Positions 27,937 to 37,131 of a stretch of 64,000 bases of DNA are shown here, piece by piece (position 1 is the first letter of the stretch; the number at the start of each line of letters is the position of its first letter). The notes beneath the pieces were generated by a model. That model worked only from the letters and a program-made list of their open reading frames with translations, ran no database searches and was not told where the DNA came from. A program made the translations under genes and the position numbers. Source of the DNA: Nitrospira sp. Ga0074138 (GTDB lineage: Bacteria; Nitrospirota; Nitrospiria; Nitrospirales; Nitrospiraceae). The stretch spans positions 1-64,000 of the forward strand of contig LNDU01000027.1 in assembly GCA_001464735.1 (NCBI GenBank), given 5' to 3'.

Positions 27937-28928
27937 GGTGTCACCTTTCTGGGTAGAGAGTTCGTTGAAACGCTCTTGCTTGTTAACCGACCTATGACAT
28001 CCGTTGGACTGCTACCTTCGATGTTCTCCTTATTCAGATTTTCTTTAAGTTCTTTTAGCTTGTCTTCACTGTCAGCGGTCCAAGTTTCTTCCTCGACCAG
28101 GATCTTAGCTGCTCCTTTGCTGGCATTCGCCGCTTTGCGTTGTCTGCCAGATAGCTCTTCCAACATACCTATAAGGGGTTTGCTGTCCGAAGACATGGCC
28201 ATGAGGAGTCGTTCGTCTGGGTCGAGTTCGCGCACACCTTCTGGACCGTAGAGGGAGTAACTCTTCTTGATTGGACGGCCCTCTGGGCACAGAGGATTCG
28301 GCGGTTCGTTGTTGCGGTTTGGTTCATCGACGACGGTACCGCCTCCGTTGAGGAGCATCACTTTGTTCTGTATGATACCTTTGAGCTTGTCTTTGCCCAA
28401 GTCGTTGTCTGGCAGCTCATCGTGGAGAACTTTCAGGTCTCTAATCTCTTCCAATAAGGCGTCACGTAATTCTTTTTGGCGGGCACCGGATCTTGTTTTG
28501 ACCTCGAAAGCACCATTCTTGTACTCCACGCTGTTCCCGAATGGGTCGATTTGGTCGGCCCGGAGAACCCCAGAGCCAAAATTCACCTTATTGAACAGAG
28601 CACTCGCTTTTCCCGTCATGCGAAACCGGTACACAGTGTCGTTGACAATCTTCGTCTTGCCTGACGTTCTCTCCCTAAACCCAGTGGATGTCTTGTATGC
28701 TGCATTCCCTGAGGGATCACCAGCCTCGACTCTGCATGAGTCAATGACGCGAAAATAATAGGTCGTCCTAAACCTGGTGTATTTGTCCTGATTGTCCGGA
28801 TCCATGCCGCTGTCAATACGCAATGCGGCAGGGACGTCTCCAAAACGCCAGCTGCATCCGGCTAGTCCTATGAATATGAGGAGAATCGTCGGAAGGATGG
28901 ACCTCTGCATTATCGGGACAGGTCGCAT
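27933..28928 (-). CDS. Lipoprotein of unknown function
   Basis: Starting at 28928 (GGAGGAG eight bases upstream) gives a 331-aa product with signal SILPTILLIFIGLAGC. The mature domain has YTRFRTTYYFRVIDSCRVE and, later, a long helical region rich in Lys and Glu. It is not recognised. Its stop overlaps the GTG start of the 506-aa lipoprotein, so the two are made together. Confidence 0.7.
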   Translation of the reverse strand: MRPVPIMQRSILPTILLIFIGLAGCSWRFGDVPAALRIDSGMDPDNQDKYTRFRTTYYFRVIDSCRVEAGDPSGNAAYKTSTGFRERTSGKTKIVNDTVYRFRMTGKASALFNKVNFGSGVLRADQIDPFGNSVEYKNGAFEVKTRSGARQKELRDALLEEIRDLKVLHDELPDNDLGKDKLKGIIQNKVMLLNGGGTVVDEPNRNNEPPNPLCPEGRPIKKSYSLYGPEGVRELDPDERLLMAMSSDSKPLIGMLEELSGRQRKAANASKGAAKILVEEETWTADSEDKLKELKENLNKENIEGSSPTDVIGRLTSKSVSTNSLPRKVTP

Positions 28929-28964
28929 GGTCGGTACTCCTCCGGAGAAGTTAGTGTCAGACAC

Positions 28965-29690
28965 GACTATTGACTCTCACCGCGCCCAATACCGCGTAGA
29001 CGCCACGGAGTTTCAGCGGGCGATCAGAGTAACCCCGATCGATCATGGTCGTAGTCGGTCAACAAGTGGTACAACCTGATGTGAGTTCTCTTCAGCAAAG
29101 AATGCGCCACGATGAGTTCGCAAGAACTACGTACATTCTCAAGTATTGAGCTGATGCCTGAAAATAGAAATCTGCCGGGTGAATCTTTTTCGATTCAGGG
29201 AGTATCGAAATGGATTCATCGCTCCTCCTTGGTACCAAGAGTGCCGTTAGGTTCTAAACCCATTCACGGCACCAATGATGAGCTCGTCGTGCTCAAGCGC
29301 GGCGGGATAGTAACGCCGAAGGAAAGACAAAGATATGCCTCGTTGGTTTAAGGAAATTGAGATCTGCCGATAGATGCAATAGGCTCTATATTGTAATAGG
29401 GCTAACCAGTGTATCGGCGAGTCTGGGATGGCAGATGTTAGTGGGGTCTGTCCTAACATTCCGTGAGGGGATGTCTGTAGAAGTGTACGTGCTTGGTGAT
29501 GCAGATGTCAGTGCCGCCTCTGCATGTTGCAGCGTTCAGTTCCTTCGGGAGAACGGCGGCCAGCGTATCTATGTGAGCCCGCTGCTGGTAAGAGCCTGAG
29601 CAATCGGAAGCGCCGAGACAGCCAGTGCTGTTGGCGAGCGTGAAAATGGTTTTACGAATGTGATGTATGAGCGTTGTGGCAGGAGGATAT
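28965..29690. other. Intergenic region without a supported gene
   Basis: About 725 bp separate the lipoprotein operon from the PIN toxin gene. The short open frames here lack ribosome binding sites and coding character. It should hold the promoter of the lipoprotein pair near 28940-29000. Nothing else is recognised. Confidence 0.5.
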
Positions 29691-30092
29691 CTATGTCTGA
29701 GTCTCAGCAAGAAAGTCGGCGAGCGAAATGATGGCACTGCTTGCGTGGCGTTTGAGCGCGAGGAGGTGCCGATCGCCGGAAACGATCCATTCCGCCTGAG
29801 CGGCCATTGCACATTCAAGAATGCGGTTGTCTGGCTCGTCTCGTAGTAGGTGCAGGGTCGGGCGGGGGCGTAACACTGTGGCAATGTGACTGATGCTCTG
29901 AATCGCCTGCCGAGTCCTGTCTTCTGCCCAATCAAACTTTGTTTGGAGCACTCGTGCGGTTTCTGTCAGGATTGCGACCGAGGTGAAGAGTTCAAAATGT
30001 CCTTTGATCGCTCGGAGGTAGGCTTCCTCGGCGTTCCCGCCTGGAATAGCAAAAGCCGAGATATAGATATTGGTGTCAAAGACGACACGCAC
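29691..30092 (-). CDS. PIN-domain toxin (VapC-like)
   Basis: The 133-aa protein has the PIN acidic residues in order: Asp in VVFDTNIYISAF, Glu in ILTETARVL, Asp in DEPDNRILECA and Asp in IVSGDRHLL. Such enzymes are Mg-dependent RNases, usually toxins. It follows the RHH antitoxin gene by 2 bp on the same strand. Confidence 0.9.
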   Translation of the reverse strand: MRVVFDTNIYISAFAIPGGNAEEAYLRAIKGHFELFTSVAILTETARVLQTKFDWAEDRTRQAIQSISHIATVLRPRPTLHLLRDEPDNRILECAMAAQAEWIVSGDRHLLALKRHASSAIISLADFLAETQT

Positions 30093-30094
30093 GA

Positions 30095-30340
30095 TCAGCG
30101 GCCTTGGAAGACCAGCTTCTCCACGTCGGCCTCAGTCAGCACGCTTTTCTTTCTGGCCTTCTTTGCGCCGTATCGCTGTAATTCGTGGAATTGCTCTTCT
30201 CGACGCCGTTGTTCATAGACCGTGAGCATTTCCCTGAAGAGTTGGCTCTTATTCTTGGCCTCTGCTTTGGCCAGTCTGTCAAAATTCTCAGCAAGATTGG
30301 AGGGGAGGGAAACCGTCACTGGAACGCGCGAGTGTTTCAT
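30095..30340 (-). CDS. Ribbon-helix-helix antitoxin
   Basis: Starting at 30340 (AGGAGGTG upstream), the 81-aa product has an RHH fold at its N terminus: VPVTVSLPSNLAENFDRLAK, then KNKSQLFREMLTVYEQRR. The tail is basic and probably wraps the PIN toxin. The longer frame from 30397 runs through the operator and is not used. RHH antitoxins repress their own operon, in line with the palindrome just upstream. Confidence 0.87.
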   Translation of the reverse strand: MKHSRVPVTVSLPSNLAENFDRLAKAEAKNKSQLFREMLTVYEQRRREEQFHELQRYGAKKARKKSVLTEADVEKLVFQGR

Positions 30341-30350
30341 GGGCACCTCC

Positions 30351-30369
30351 TGTATGACAAAATCATACA
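30351..30369. promoter_or_regulatory. Operator palindrome of the RHH/PIN operon
   Basis: TGTATGA and TCATACA form a perfect 7-bp inverted repeat with a 5-bp spacer, about 10 bp upstream of the antitoxin start. This is the expected place and form for an autorepressor site; binding by the RHH protein is inferred. Confidence 0.75.
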
Positions 30370-30456
30370 GTGGAGGATGCGGCGAGGTCAAACGCAAAGC
30401 CGGAGAGATAAGAAGATGAGTCTAGGGGCAGAAGATCTTGCCTAAGGAACAGGATA

Positions 30457-32103
30457 CTATCGAGTCTTAGCTGCTGTCAGAATGGATTTGGCTGCCGCAA
30501 TGCCGGAGAGCGCGGCGCCTTCCATAAACCCCTGCCATTCATAGAACGAGTTCGTGTGCTCACCTGCGAAAAAGAGGTTGCCCGCCGGCACTCCCTCCAG
30601 ACCGGCCATCGTTGTGAATTGGCCGGGGCGATAGCAGGTATAGCTGCCTTTCATGAACGGATTCGACGGCCAATGTTCGAGATGTGCCAGGTACTGTCCC
30701 TGCACCAGGGGCGCAGCTCCGAGGGTACTCGGAAAGACTTGGTTCAGATCGCTCAAGAATCGTTGAGCTTCTGTCTGAACCGCATTTGGATTTAAGCCTG
30801 CTCCTCGTGCACCGCTGGAATAGTCGGTGAGAATTCCCCTCGTCTCTGATCCCAAAGTCGGGTTCGTTTCCCATGTCGTTTGAAGGTTCGTCAGATCGGA
30901 ATAGGCCGTTCCATTCCCTCCAAGCGTACGCCAGGGACGACTTGAAAAACCGATCATCATTTTGGCGTTGGTGCCGTAGCCGAGTTCTTGAATGGCCGTG
31001 AGTTGATGGTCGGGGATTGCGAGGTTCGCATCCAGTTCGACTTCACGGAGGGTCGTGAAGGGGATGGCCAGTACGGCGACGTCGTGCGTGTGCACAACCG
31101 TGCGGTTGCTGGATCGGAACGTGAATTCAATTCGCCCATCGCTCAACTTGCGGACTCGCACGAGTCTGGAGTCATATGTAATTTGTCCAGGAAGTTCGCG
31201 CGTCAACCCTTCGACGATCCGGTCATTTCCATCCACCACATGATAGCGTTCGTCACTGAACACGCCGAACGGCGTAAATTGCGAGCGGCGGTCGGCATGG
31301 ATGAAGAGGAGAAACGTGAGGCAGCTTTGTTCATGTGCCGCAAGTCCATACTCCGCCTCGTAGGCGGCAATGATGGCAGCCTTGGCAAGCGGCCCAGCCG
31401 GGACGCCGACTCCGTTCTGTCCTTCGAGGTAAGCCAGCAGGTTCGTGCGGTCGAGGGTAACATCGTCCGGTGTAGAGGAACTGGCCGTAACTTCTGGCGA
31501 GAGGCGATTGAGGTCACGCCGCATCACCGAGACGAAATCACGAAACTCCGCCACGATCGCAGATTCTGAATATCGCTGTCCTGAGAAATGGTAGAAAATT
31601 TCGCCTGGCTGATTGTGGTCATCTTCCAGCGCAAGGCGAAAGCGTTTGGCGTAGTTCAAGATGGTCTTATGGAGAGTGTCGATGAGTTCACCCCCACGTT
31701 CTGCAACCTGACCTGGGAAGACACCCCGTAATGACCAACAGCGTCCGCCGGTCCGTGTCGTTGCCTCGTAGATGGAAGTTCGAATGCCACGTGCCTTGAG
31801 CGTATCGGCGCAAGCCAGCCCGGCGAGCCCTGCACCGACGATGCCGACTGAAAGTGAAGAGGGGAGTGGTTTGGCATCGGCCACGCGGAACGGAAAACCC
31901 GTGATCGTCCCGAGAGCAAGTGTTGCTCCGGTTGCTCCAGCGCCGAGCAGAAACTGGCGGCGGGACATCCTTGAAGAAGTCTGAGCCTGAGTCAGCTCTT
32001 GGAGCGCTCCGACGGCATGGCCAGCCGAGCAGCCTTGGCGCTCGGCCAGCAAGGCGGCTGTCATCAATCGTGCGAACGAACGGAATGAAGCGGTTCGAGC
32101 CAT
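30457..32103 (-). CDS. Flavin amine oxidase family protein with Tat-like signal
   Basis: Starting at the ATG at 32103 (GGGAGG seven bases upstream) the protein has 548 residues. A twin-arginine-type segment SRRQFLLGAGATGATLALG sits near residue 50, unusually far from the N terminus. The FAD-binding dinucleotide fold follows: VGIVGAGLAGLACADTL, then RTGGRCWSL. The C-terminal LFFAGEHTNSFYEWQGFMEG is the conserved second FAD site of monoamine oxidase-type enzymes. It probably oxidises an amine or related substrate; which one is not visible. Confidence 0.87.
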   Translation of the reverse strand: MARTASFRSFARLMTAALLAERQGCSAGHAVGALQELTQAQTSSRMSRRQFLLGAGATGATLALGTITGFPFRVADAKPLPSSLSVGIVGAGLAGLACADTLKARGIRTSIYEATTRTGGRCWSLRGVFPGQVAERGGELIDTLHKTILNYAKRFRLALEDDHNQPGEIFYHFSGQRYSESAIVAEFRDFVSVMRRDLNRLSPEVTASSSTPDDVTLDRTNLLAYLEGQNGVGVPAGPLAKAAIIAAYEAEYGLAAHEQSCLTFLLFIHADRRSQFTPFGVFSDERYHVVDGNDRIVEGLTRELPGQITYDSRLVRVRKLSDGRIEFTFRSSNRTVVHTHDVAVLAIPFTTLREVELDANLAIPDHQLTAIQELGYGTNAKMMIGFSSRPWRTLGGNGTAYSDLTNLQTTWETNPTLGSETRGILTDYSSGARGAGLNPNAVQTEAQRFLSDLNQVFPSTLGAAPLVQGQYLAHLEHWPSNPFMKGSYTCYRPGQFTTMAGLEGVPAGNLFFAGEHTNSFYEWQGFMEGAALSGIAAAKSILTAAKTR

Positions 32104-32265
32104 CGGCAAGCCTCCCGGGTGGCGAACGGTCAGGAGCGGTATCTTATAGAAGGGCGAGGCAAGCGGAAAGAGATTAAATACGAGCGGCGGTAACTATGTT
32201 CAATCGAAGGAAGGCTCGATCACCAGCCAGAAAAAAAGGGCATGGGTCAGCGTCAACTCACTCCC

Positions 32266-32712
32266 TCATTCGCTTTCGATCAGCACAGGTCTTGATGAGT
32301 TGAGCCGCGGCGAAAACTCAGAGAGCACCACGGTCGACTGTTGGAGTTCATCGACCACCGGATGGGAGCCCATGTCGATGGACCCTTTAAAGAACGCGCC
32401 TTCTTCCAGTGAAAACGATGGGGAGGCAATATCACCGAGCAGGACCGCCGGCTTCAGGAGCTGGATCTTGCTGCTCGCGGTGACGTTCCCTTGGATTTTT
32501 CCTCTGCAGACAACGGATTCGGCAACGATCGAGCCTCGGATAAGCGCGTTTTCGCCGATCACCAACATGCCCTTGGCGTGGATTTCTCCTTCGATGGAAC
32601 TATCGATTTGAACGGTGCTGTGAAAATGGACGATGCCTTTGAAAGTGACGTCTTTCCCTAGAACCGTAAAATTTGCATCGTCCGCTTCGAGTTCTCGTTT
32701 TTTCTCCCACAT
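32266..32712 (-). CDS. Bactofilin (polymer-forming cytoskeletal protein)
   Basis: The 148-aa product has the short repeating beta-helix pattern of bactofilins, for instance VQIDSSIEGEIHAKGMLVIG and AESVVCRGKIQGNV, flanked by non-repetitive ends. Bactofilins self-assemble into filaments that organise the envelope or cell shape. AGAGGA precedes the ATG. Confidence 0.9.
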   Translation of the reverse strand: MWEKKRELEADDANFTVLGKDVTFKGIVHFHSTVQIDSSIEGEIHAKGMLVIGENALIRGSIVAESVVCRGKIQGNVTASSKIQLLKPAVLLGDIASPSFSLEEGAFFKGSIDMGSHPVVDELQQSTVVLSEFSPRLNSSRPVLIESE

Positions 32713-32900
32713 GATGGCGATCCTCTTGTAGATGAGTCTGTTCGATCCCTCTGATGCCTTTGAGTGACACAGGCGCTTCGTCGTGAGAAGTGGGGTTCGC
32801 CCGTGCGTCGTGTCAATGAAATTCGAAGCACAACATACAGGAGTCGAGAGAAAGAATCAAAGGCAGATTTTTACGTATCTCTTTTGAGCACGACAGAGAG

Positions 32901-33173
32901 CTACTTCTTGTCCGAGTTTGACTCGCGAGGTGATTTCTGTTCCGAACTATTCCCAGTGATGGACTTAACGGTCTTGCCGATTGCCGGTCCGATCTTGGGG
33001 ATTTCTTTTTCGATGTTCTGCGCGGCGCTTCGTACCCCGCGCGCGAGGTCTTCGACGGTCAGGCCTTTGTTGCGTTCGGTCTGCGGGGATTCAGCCGACA
33101 CGAACCCGCTTCCCACCGCACAGAGCAGGGTCGAGAGCGAAAGGAGCAGTTTTGTCACACCTTGTCGATCCAT
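32901..33173 (-). CDS. Small exported protein of unknown function
   Basis: The 90-aa product has a signal peptide (VTKLLLSLSTLLCAVGSGFV, cleavage near VSA-ES) and a Lys-rich helical mature part with alternating hydrophobics (VEDLARGVRSAAQNIEKEIP). No family is recognised. A cluster of Ser, Glu and Lys ends the protein. Confidence 0.55.
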   Translation of the reverse strand: MDRQGVTKLLLSLSTLLCAVGSGFVSAESPQTERNKGLTVEDLARGVRSAAQNIEKEIPKIGPAIGKTVKSITGNSSEQKSPRESNSDKK

Positions 33174-33299
33174 AGGAAAACTATAGCATACCCATAGGGG
33201 GAACGATCATCGGTCGCGGTGCGCCTGATGGAGTATTCAGGTCGGATCGCGTATGATCTGGCGGTTCCGTCACCGGTATTCCAAGGGGAGTCATACGCG

Positions 33300-33692
33300 A
33301 TGGATGTCGATACGTCATCACGATGGTTGGTACTGATCGGTTGTGTCAGCGCTGGATTGGGCGTAGCAGCCGGCGCATTCGGCGCTCATATGCTGAAGGA
33401 GATCCTGGAGCCACCAATGCTAACAGTCTACGACACGGCGACCCGCTATCAGATGTATCATGCCTTCGGCATGGTCTTGAGCGGGTTTGCAGTGCGGATC
33501 GACCGCGATGCGGGAGCGGCCAAAGCCGGCTGGCTGTTTTTGGCAGGGATGGTGTTATTTTCCGGTAGTCTATATGGCGTGTCATTGCTGGGAGTGCGTT
33601 GGCTCGGAGCGGTGACGCCGGTCGGCGGAGCGCTGTTTATCGTGGGGTGGTCGGTGTTGGCTTGGCGGGCATACCGTGGGGCTGGATGTTGA
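33300..33692 (+). CDS. DUF423 family membrane protein
   Basis: Starting at 33300 (AAGGGGAG upstream), the 130-aa product has four predicted membrane segments and DUF423 hallmarks: GAFGAHMLKE near the first helix and YQMYHAFGM before the second. It is an inner-membrane protein of unknown function. Its stop codon falls inside the left terminal repeat of the palindromic element at 33684. Confidence 0.88.
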   Translation: MDVDTSSRWLVLIGCVSAGLGVAAGAFGAHMLKEILEPPMLTVYDTATRYQMYHAFGMVLSGFAVRIDRDAGAAKAGWLFLAGMVLFSGSLYGVSLLGVRWLGAVTPVGGALFIVGWSVLAWRAYRGAGC

Positions 33693-33887
33693 AAAAGACG
33701 AACAGGATGTTCAAAAAGGCCTTCCAGCTAGGCCGCAGCGAACGAAAGGCCGAGGATGTACATACCAAGCTTCGCTTGAACCGCTCGCTTCGATCACATG
33801 CGAGCGGATAGGTACTTTGCCTTCGACTTCCTTACGTTGCGGCCTTGAGCGATGCGAGAACGAAGCTGGAGGTCTTTTTCAACATCC
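33684..33887. repeat. Palindromic MITE-like element, copy A
   Basis: The 204-bp unit begins GGATGTTGAAAAAGA and ends with its exact complement TCTTTTTCAACATCC, a 15-bp terminal inverted repeat. Internally it holds GAGCGG-type hairpins. It fills the space between convergent genes, supplies the DUF423 stop and ends 3 bp from the stop of the gene on the other strand. Copy B, inverted, is at 40158-40384. It may act as a bidirectional terminator. Confidence 0.85.
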
Positions 33888-33889
33888 TG

Positions 33890-34903
33890 CTACGGCTGAC
33901 AGGGGGCCGTGCGTTTGGCGCTGATCGGTCCCCATCCTCCCATGTTGTTCACGAACGACCCCTCGATCTTCGCATCGTCCTTGATGAACAGCAGACTGTC
34001 CTCTTGGAGCTGGCCGTTATGCTCCCATCGCAAGTAAATCGCATCTCCCAGGATGATGATCTCGGTCGGTGCCGCGGCCTGAGCCGAGACCTGTCCGAGT
34101 GGGGGGAACATGACGGTGGACTTCTGCTCTCCATGGATCTGGTGGTTATGGATGATCCATTGCCAGGTCCCGCACAGTCGAGCCCGGCCTTTCGCCTGCC
34201 GGATCCGTTCCTTCCACCCATAGATGTCCCACCACGCGGCGGTCGCCTTTTGACTGGCTTCAAGCACAGCGCGATTGGCAGCAAGTAACAGCTCCGTATT
34301 CTTCGGCGGGACTGTCGCATGAGATGGTTCTGTTTTCTGGTCTGCCTGGATGAGACGGAACAGGTCGGGGAGTGAGGTAACCTTGCTGCGGCTCGTCATC
34401 CAATCTTGCCGTGTCGCGTGAAGCGAGGTGCTGGTCGTGGAAGGCGTCTCCTCATGAACGATCGAATCAGCAAACTGCCAGACGGCCATGGCTGCCATCA
34501 GTTCAGAGATGGATTGGGACAACTCAGCTAGGCGCAACTCCTTGACCAACTTGCTTGAAAGTCGTTTGGCTCCGACGGCCCCTGCCGCATCCTTGAGGCT
34601 GAGAGCAGGACCGAGAGTTGAGGTAAATAGCGCTTGGGCACTCACATCTGAATCGATTGCCGCGAGTTGGTTCCCTTTTTGTGAGATCATCTGAGAGAGC
34701 AGCATCGGCGACACGTCTTCCGCTTGGAGCGGAGGGGGCGATAAGAGGATTGAGATTCCCATGATGATTGCAAGGAGCCCGACTATGGCATCCCGACGTA
34801 TGCCGAGCTCTCGGCGACGACGAGATGGGCCGGCGAGAATTGAGTGTGCGTGAGTCTGGTTGCGCGGAGACGGTGTGCCTTGGGTCATGTTCCTTGGAAG
34901 CAA
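33890..34903 (-). CDS. Hypothetical exported protein
   Basis: The 337-aa frame has a long basic N terminus followed by a hydrophobic segment (DAIVGLLAIIMGISILLSPP) near residues 38-58, so a start further in is possible. The mature part is helical, then ends in a beta region with TEIIILGDAIYLRWEHNGQL and the Trp-Gly-rich NNMGGWGPISAKR. I do not recognise it. Its 5' end overlaps the 3' end of the hydrolase at 34885 by 19 bp. Confidence 0.6.
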   Translation of the reverse strand: MLPRNMTQGTPSPRNQTHAHSILAGPSRRRRELGIRRDAIVGLLAIIMGISILLSPPPLQAEDVSPMLLSQMISQKGNQLAAIDSDVSAQALFTSTLGPALSLKDAAGAVGAKRLSSKLVKELRLAELSQSISELMAAMAVWQFADSIVHEETPSTTSTSLHATRQDWMTSRSKVTSLPDLFRLIQADQKTEPSHATVPPKNTELLLAANRAVLEASQKATAAWWDIYGWKERIRQAKGRARLCGTWQWIIHNHQIHGEQKSTVMFPPLGQVSAQAAAPTEIIILGDAIYLRWEHNGQLQEDSLLFIKDDAKIEGSFVNNMGGWGPISAKRTAPCQP

Positions 34904-35685
34904 GACTTTAAGAAAATCGCGGTTCGTTCCCAGGCGATGGCTGAATCCTCAGGGTCATAGGAGGCTGGCTTCATCTCGTTGCAAAAGGCGTGGGCCGCCT
35001 CGGGGTAGAGATGAATCTCGACGCGCTTGGCATATTCGGCGGAAGCGCTGCGCAGTTGTTCGACGTCGTCTTGAGTCGCCCAGGCGCCTTTCCCTGCCTG
35101 GTGATAGAGCACTGATGAAAAGAGCTCTTTCATCAGCTCTCTGGGCGTGACCGGCTTGCCGTAGTAGGAGACGGCCGCCCGCAGCCGTTTCCGATGGCAG
35201 GCGAAACGGAGCGCATAGGATCCGCCCATTCCGTACCCGACGACTCCATGAATATTTTTCTTCACGAAGTGGCATGTATTCAGGTATTCACAGCAGGAAT
35301 TGATATCCGTGATAACATGCGCGTCGTTCTGACGTTCCTGCAGCGCGGCTGCCACGTCATCGTTGGCGGTCACCATTCCTCCCAACCGGCCGTAGAGATT
35401 GGGAATGATCACTGCATACCCTTCACAGGCCAGCCGGGCGCCCACATCCTTCATCTGTCCGGTTAATCCCCACCAATCATGCAACAGGACAAGCCCTGGA
35501 TAGGTCCCCGGTTGTTGCGGCCAGAAGAGCAACGAATCGATTTGGTGCTCCTTCGGCATTTTGCTCTTGAAGTAGGGGTCAACCATCTGATCGGTGTGCG
35601 TGGGGATCGGTACGCCGCTTGGGAAACGGGCTGTACCTGTTCCGATCTGTTCTAGTGTGAACGGTGTGGCGTGCGTCGTGGACAT
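34885..35685 (-). CDS. Dienelactone hydrolase-like protein lacking the nucleophile
   Basis: The 266-aa protein aligns to the dienelactone hydrolase fold: LVLLHDWWGLTGQ, YAVIIPNLYG and a late PEAAHAFCNE with the catalytic His. The nucleophile elbow reads VVGYGMGGSYAL, where family members have GxCxG with Cys; here that position is Gly. The region where the catalytic Asp is expected also looks altered. The protein is therefore probably not a hydrolase by the usual mechanism. It is cytosolic; no signal peptide is seen. Confidence 0.8.
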   Translation of the reverse strand: MSTTHATPFTLEQIGTGTARFPSGVPIPTHTDQMVDPYFKSKMPKEHQIDSLLFWPQQPGTYPGLVLLHDWWGLTGQMKDVGARLACEGYAVIIPNLYGRLGGMVTANDDVAAALQERQNDAHVITDINSCCEYLNTCHFVKKNIHGVVGYGMGGSYALRFACHRKRLRAAVSYYGKPVTPRELMKELFSSVLYHQAGKGAWATQDDVEQLRSASAEYAKRVEIHLYPEAAHAFCNEMKPASYDPEDSAIAWERTAIFLKSCFQGT

Positions 35686-35818
35686 GGTTGGAATATTTTA
35701 TTGGAGCGGCTTTGTTCTCAGCATGATCGTACTATATGAAGCCCCTTCCGGGAATGTCAAATGAGTGCCATTGACGGATGTGCCACGCCGTTTTACAGTG
35801 GCGGCCTTGTGAGGTTGC

Positions 35819-36820
35819 GTGAATAAGGATCGCATCGGTGTGGGGTTGATCGGCGTGGGGCGGCATGGGATGCGCTACGCCCGGCACATTGTGCACGACC
35901 TCCCCACCGCTTGTCTCAGGGCCGTCTGCCGGCAGCATCCCGAACAGGGGCTTGATCTTCCAGGAGCCCCCTCGGTCACAGTGTACAAAGAGCCCCAATC
36001 GCTGATCGCCGATCCCCTGGTCGACGTGATTATTGTCGTCACGCCTCCAATCTTTTCTCTGGATATCTGTCGGGTGGCGGTCCATGCCCGCAAACCCCTC
36101 CTGATTGAAAAACCGCTGGCGACCACCGCCGCCGATGCCCACGCGATGATGATTCTAGCCCGTGAGGCGGAGGTGCCGTTGATGACGGCACAGACTCTCC
36201 GGTTCGATAATACGATTCAGCAAATGAAGACTTTGCGGCATCGTGTCGGGCGGTCGGAACGATTGGACTTGATCAGCCGGATCGAGCTCAAACCAACGGC
36301 TCCTGACCATGCCGATGGCTATGGCAAGCGGGGAGCCCTGCTGGAAATCGGAGTGCATATGCTCGACCTGGTTCGATTTCTGACTGGTGAAGAAGTATCC
36401 ACAGTGCGTTGTACGATGGACGTCCTCCCGCAGCTTGCGCCGGAAACCTCAGCCTCTGTTGACCTCACCACTGGGGGAGGAACAGTATGCAGGATCGAAA
36501 TCGCACGGGTGCCGGTGGGGCGTGTTGGGCGAGCGGTATGGAGCGGTTCGCATGGACGACTGGAGGCCGATTGGGGCCAGTGCCAGCTCCACTGTTCTGA
36601 CGAAACCGGAACAACCGACTTCGATCTCCCTCCAGCGCAGACGGTCCTGGCCAGCCTCACGGCGTTCTTGCAGGCCGTGAACGACGACACACCAATGCCC
36701 ATCACGGGCGAAGACGGGTTTCGTGCGGTGGAAATTGCCGAAGCCTGTTACCGCTCAGCGCAAGATGGTGGTGCGCCGGTCACCCTGCCTGTTCTTCCGT
36801 CTCATTCTGCGACGATGTGA
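35819..36820 (+). CDS. Gfo/Idh/MocA family oxidoreductase
   Basis: The 333-aa protein starts with GTG. The N-terminal Rossmann fold is clear (IGVGLIGVGRHGMRYARHI), followed by the family motif LIEKPLATTAADAH, which contains the EKP active-site lysine. The C-terminal half has the alpha/beta sheet domain with GALLEIGVHMLDLVRFL and its H residue. It should oxidise or reduce a sugar or related polyol with NAD(P); the substrate is unknown. Its 3' end overlaps the convergent AsnC-like gene by 19 bp. Confidence 0.88.
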   Translation: MNKDRIGVGLIGVGRHGMRYARHIVHDLPTACLRAVCRQHPEQGLDLPGAPSVTVYKEPQSLIADPLVDVIIVVTPPIFSLDICRVAVHARKPLLIEKPLATTAADAHAMMILAREAEVPLMTAQTLRFDNTIQQMKTLRHRVGRSERLDLISRIELKPTAPDHADGYGKRGALLEIGVHMLDLVRFLTGEEVSTVRCTMDVLPQLAPETSASVDLTTGGGTVCRIEIARVPVGRVGRAVWSGSHGRLEADWGQCQLHCSDETGTTDFDLPPAQTVLASLTAFLQAVNDDTPMPITGEDGFRAVEIAEACYRSAQDGGAPVTLPVLPSHSATM

Positions 36821-37035
36821 GTATCGGTTTCTTCGACGCCGTCGACTGCATGGATCTTGGTGATGACGACGTCGGACAGTGCACGTTCATCCTGCACGCT
36901 GATAAAGAGGAAAATATCTGGACGGCCGAAACAGGAATGGGCTTGTTCGACTCCGGGCATGCGCTTCAGCGTGGCGACGACATCTTTGGTTTTGCCCGCT
37001 TTGACCTTGATGAGAATGTAGGCTCTCGTTGCCAT
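36802..37035 (-). CDS. Lrp/AsnC ligand-binding domain protein (stand-alone)
   Basis: Starting at 37035 (AAGGAGGA upstream) gives 77 residues consisting only of the Lrp/AsnC effector-binding (RAM) domain, MATRAYILIKVKAGKTKDVV through DVVITKIHAVDGVEETD. No DNA-binding domain is present. Such proteins bind amino acids or similar ligands and form oligomers; its target is unknown. Confidence 0.85.
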   Translation of the reverse strand: MATRAYILIKVKAGKTKDVVATLKRMPGVEQAHSCFGRPDIFLFISVQDERALSDVVITKIHAVDGVEETDTHIVAE

Positions 37036-37131
37036 GTGTTCCTCCTTGTAGGTTGCGTTGTTCGTGAAGCGTACGGTGTAGCCCATTCATAGTTTTCTTG
37101 TTACGAGATACGCGTCACAAGATACTATGGT

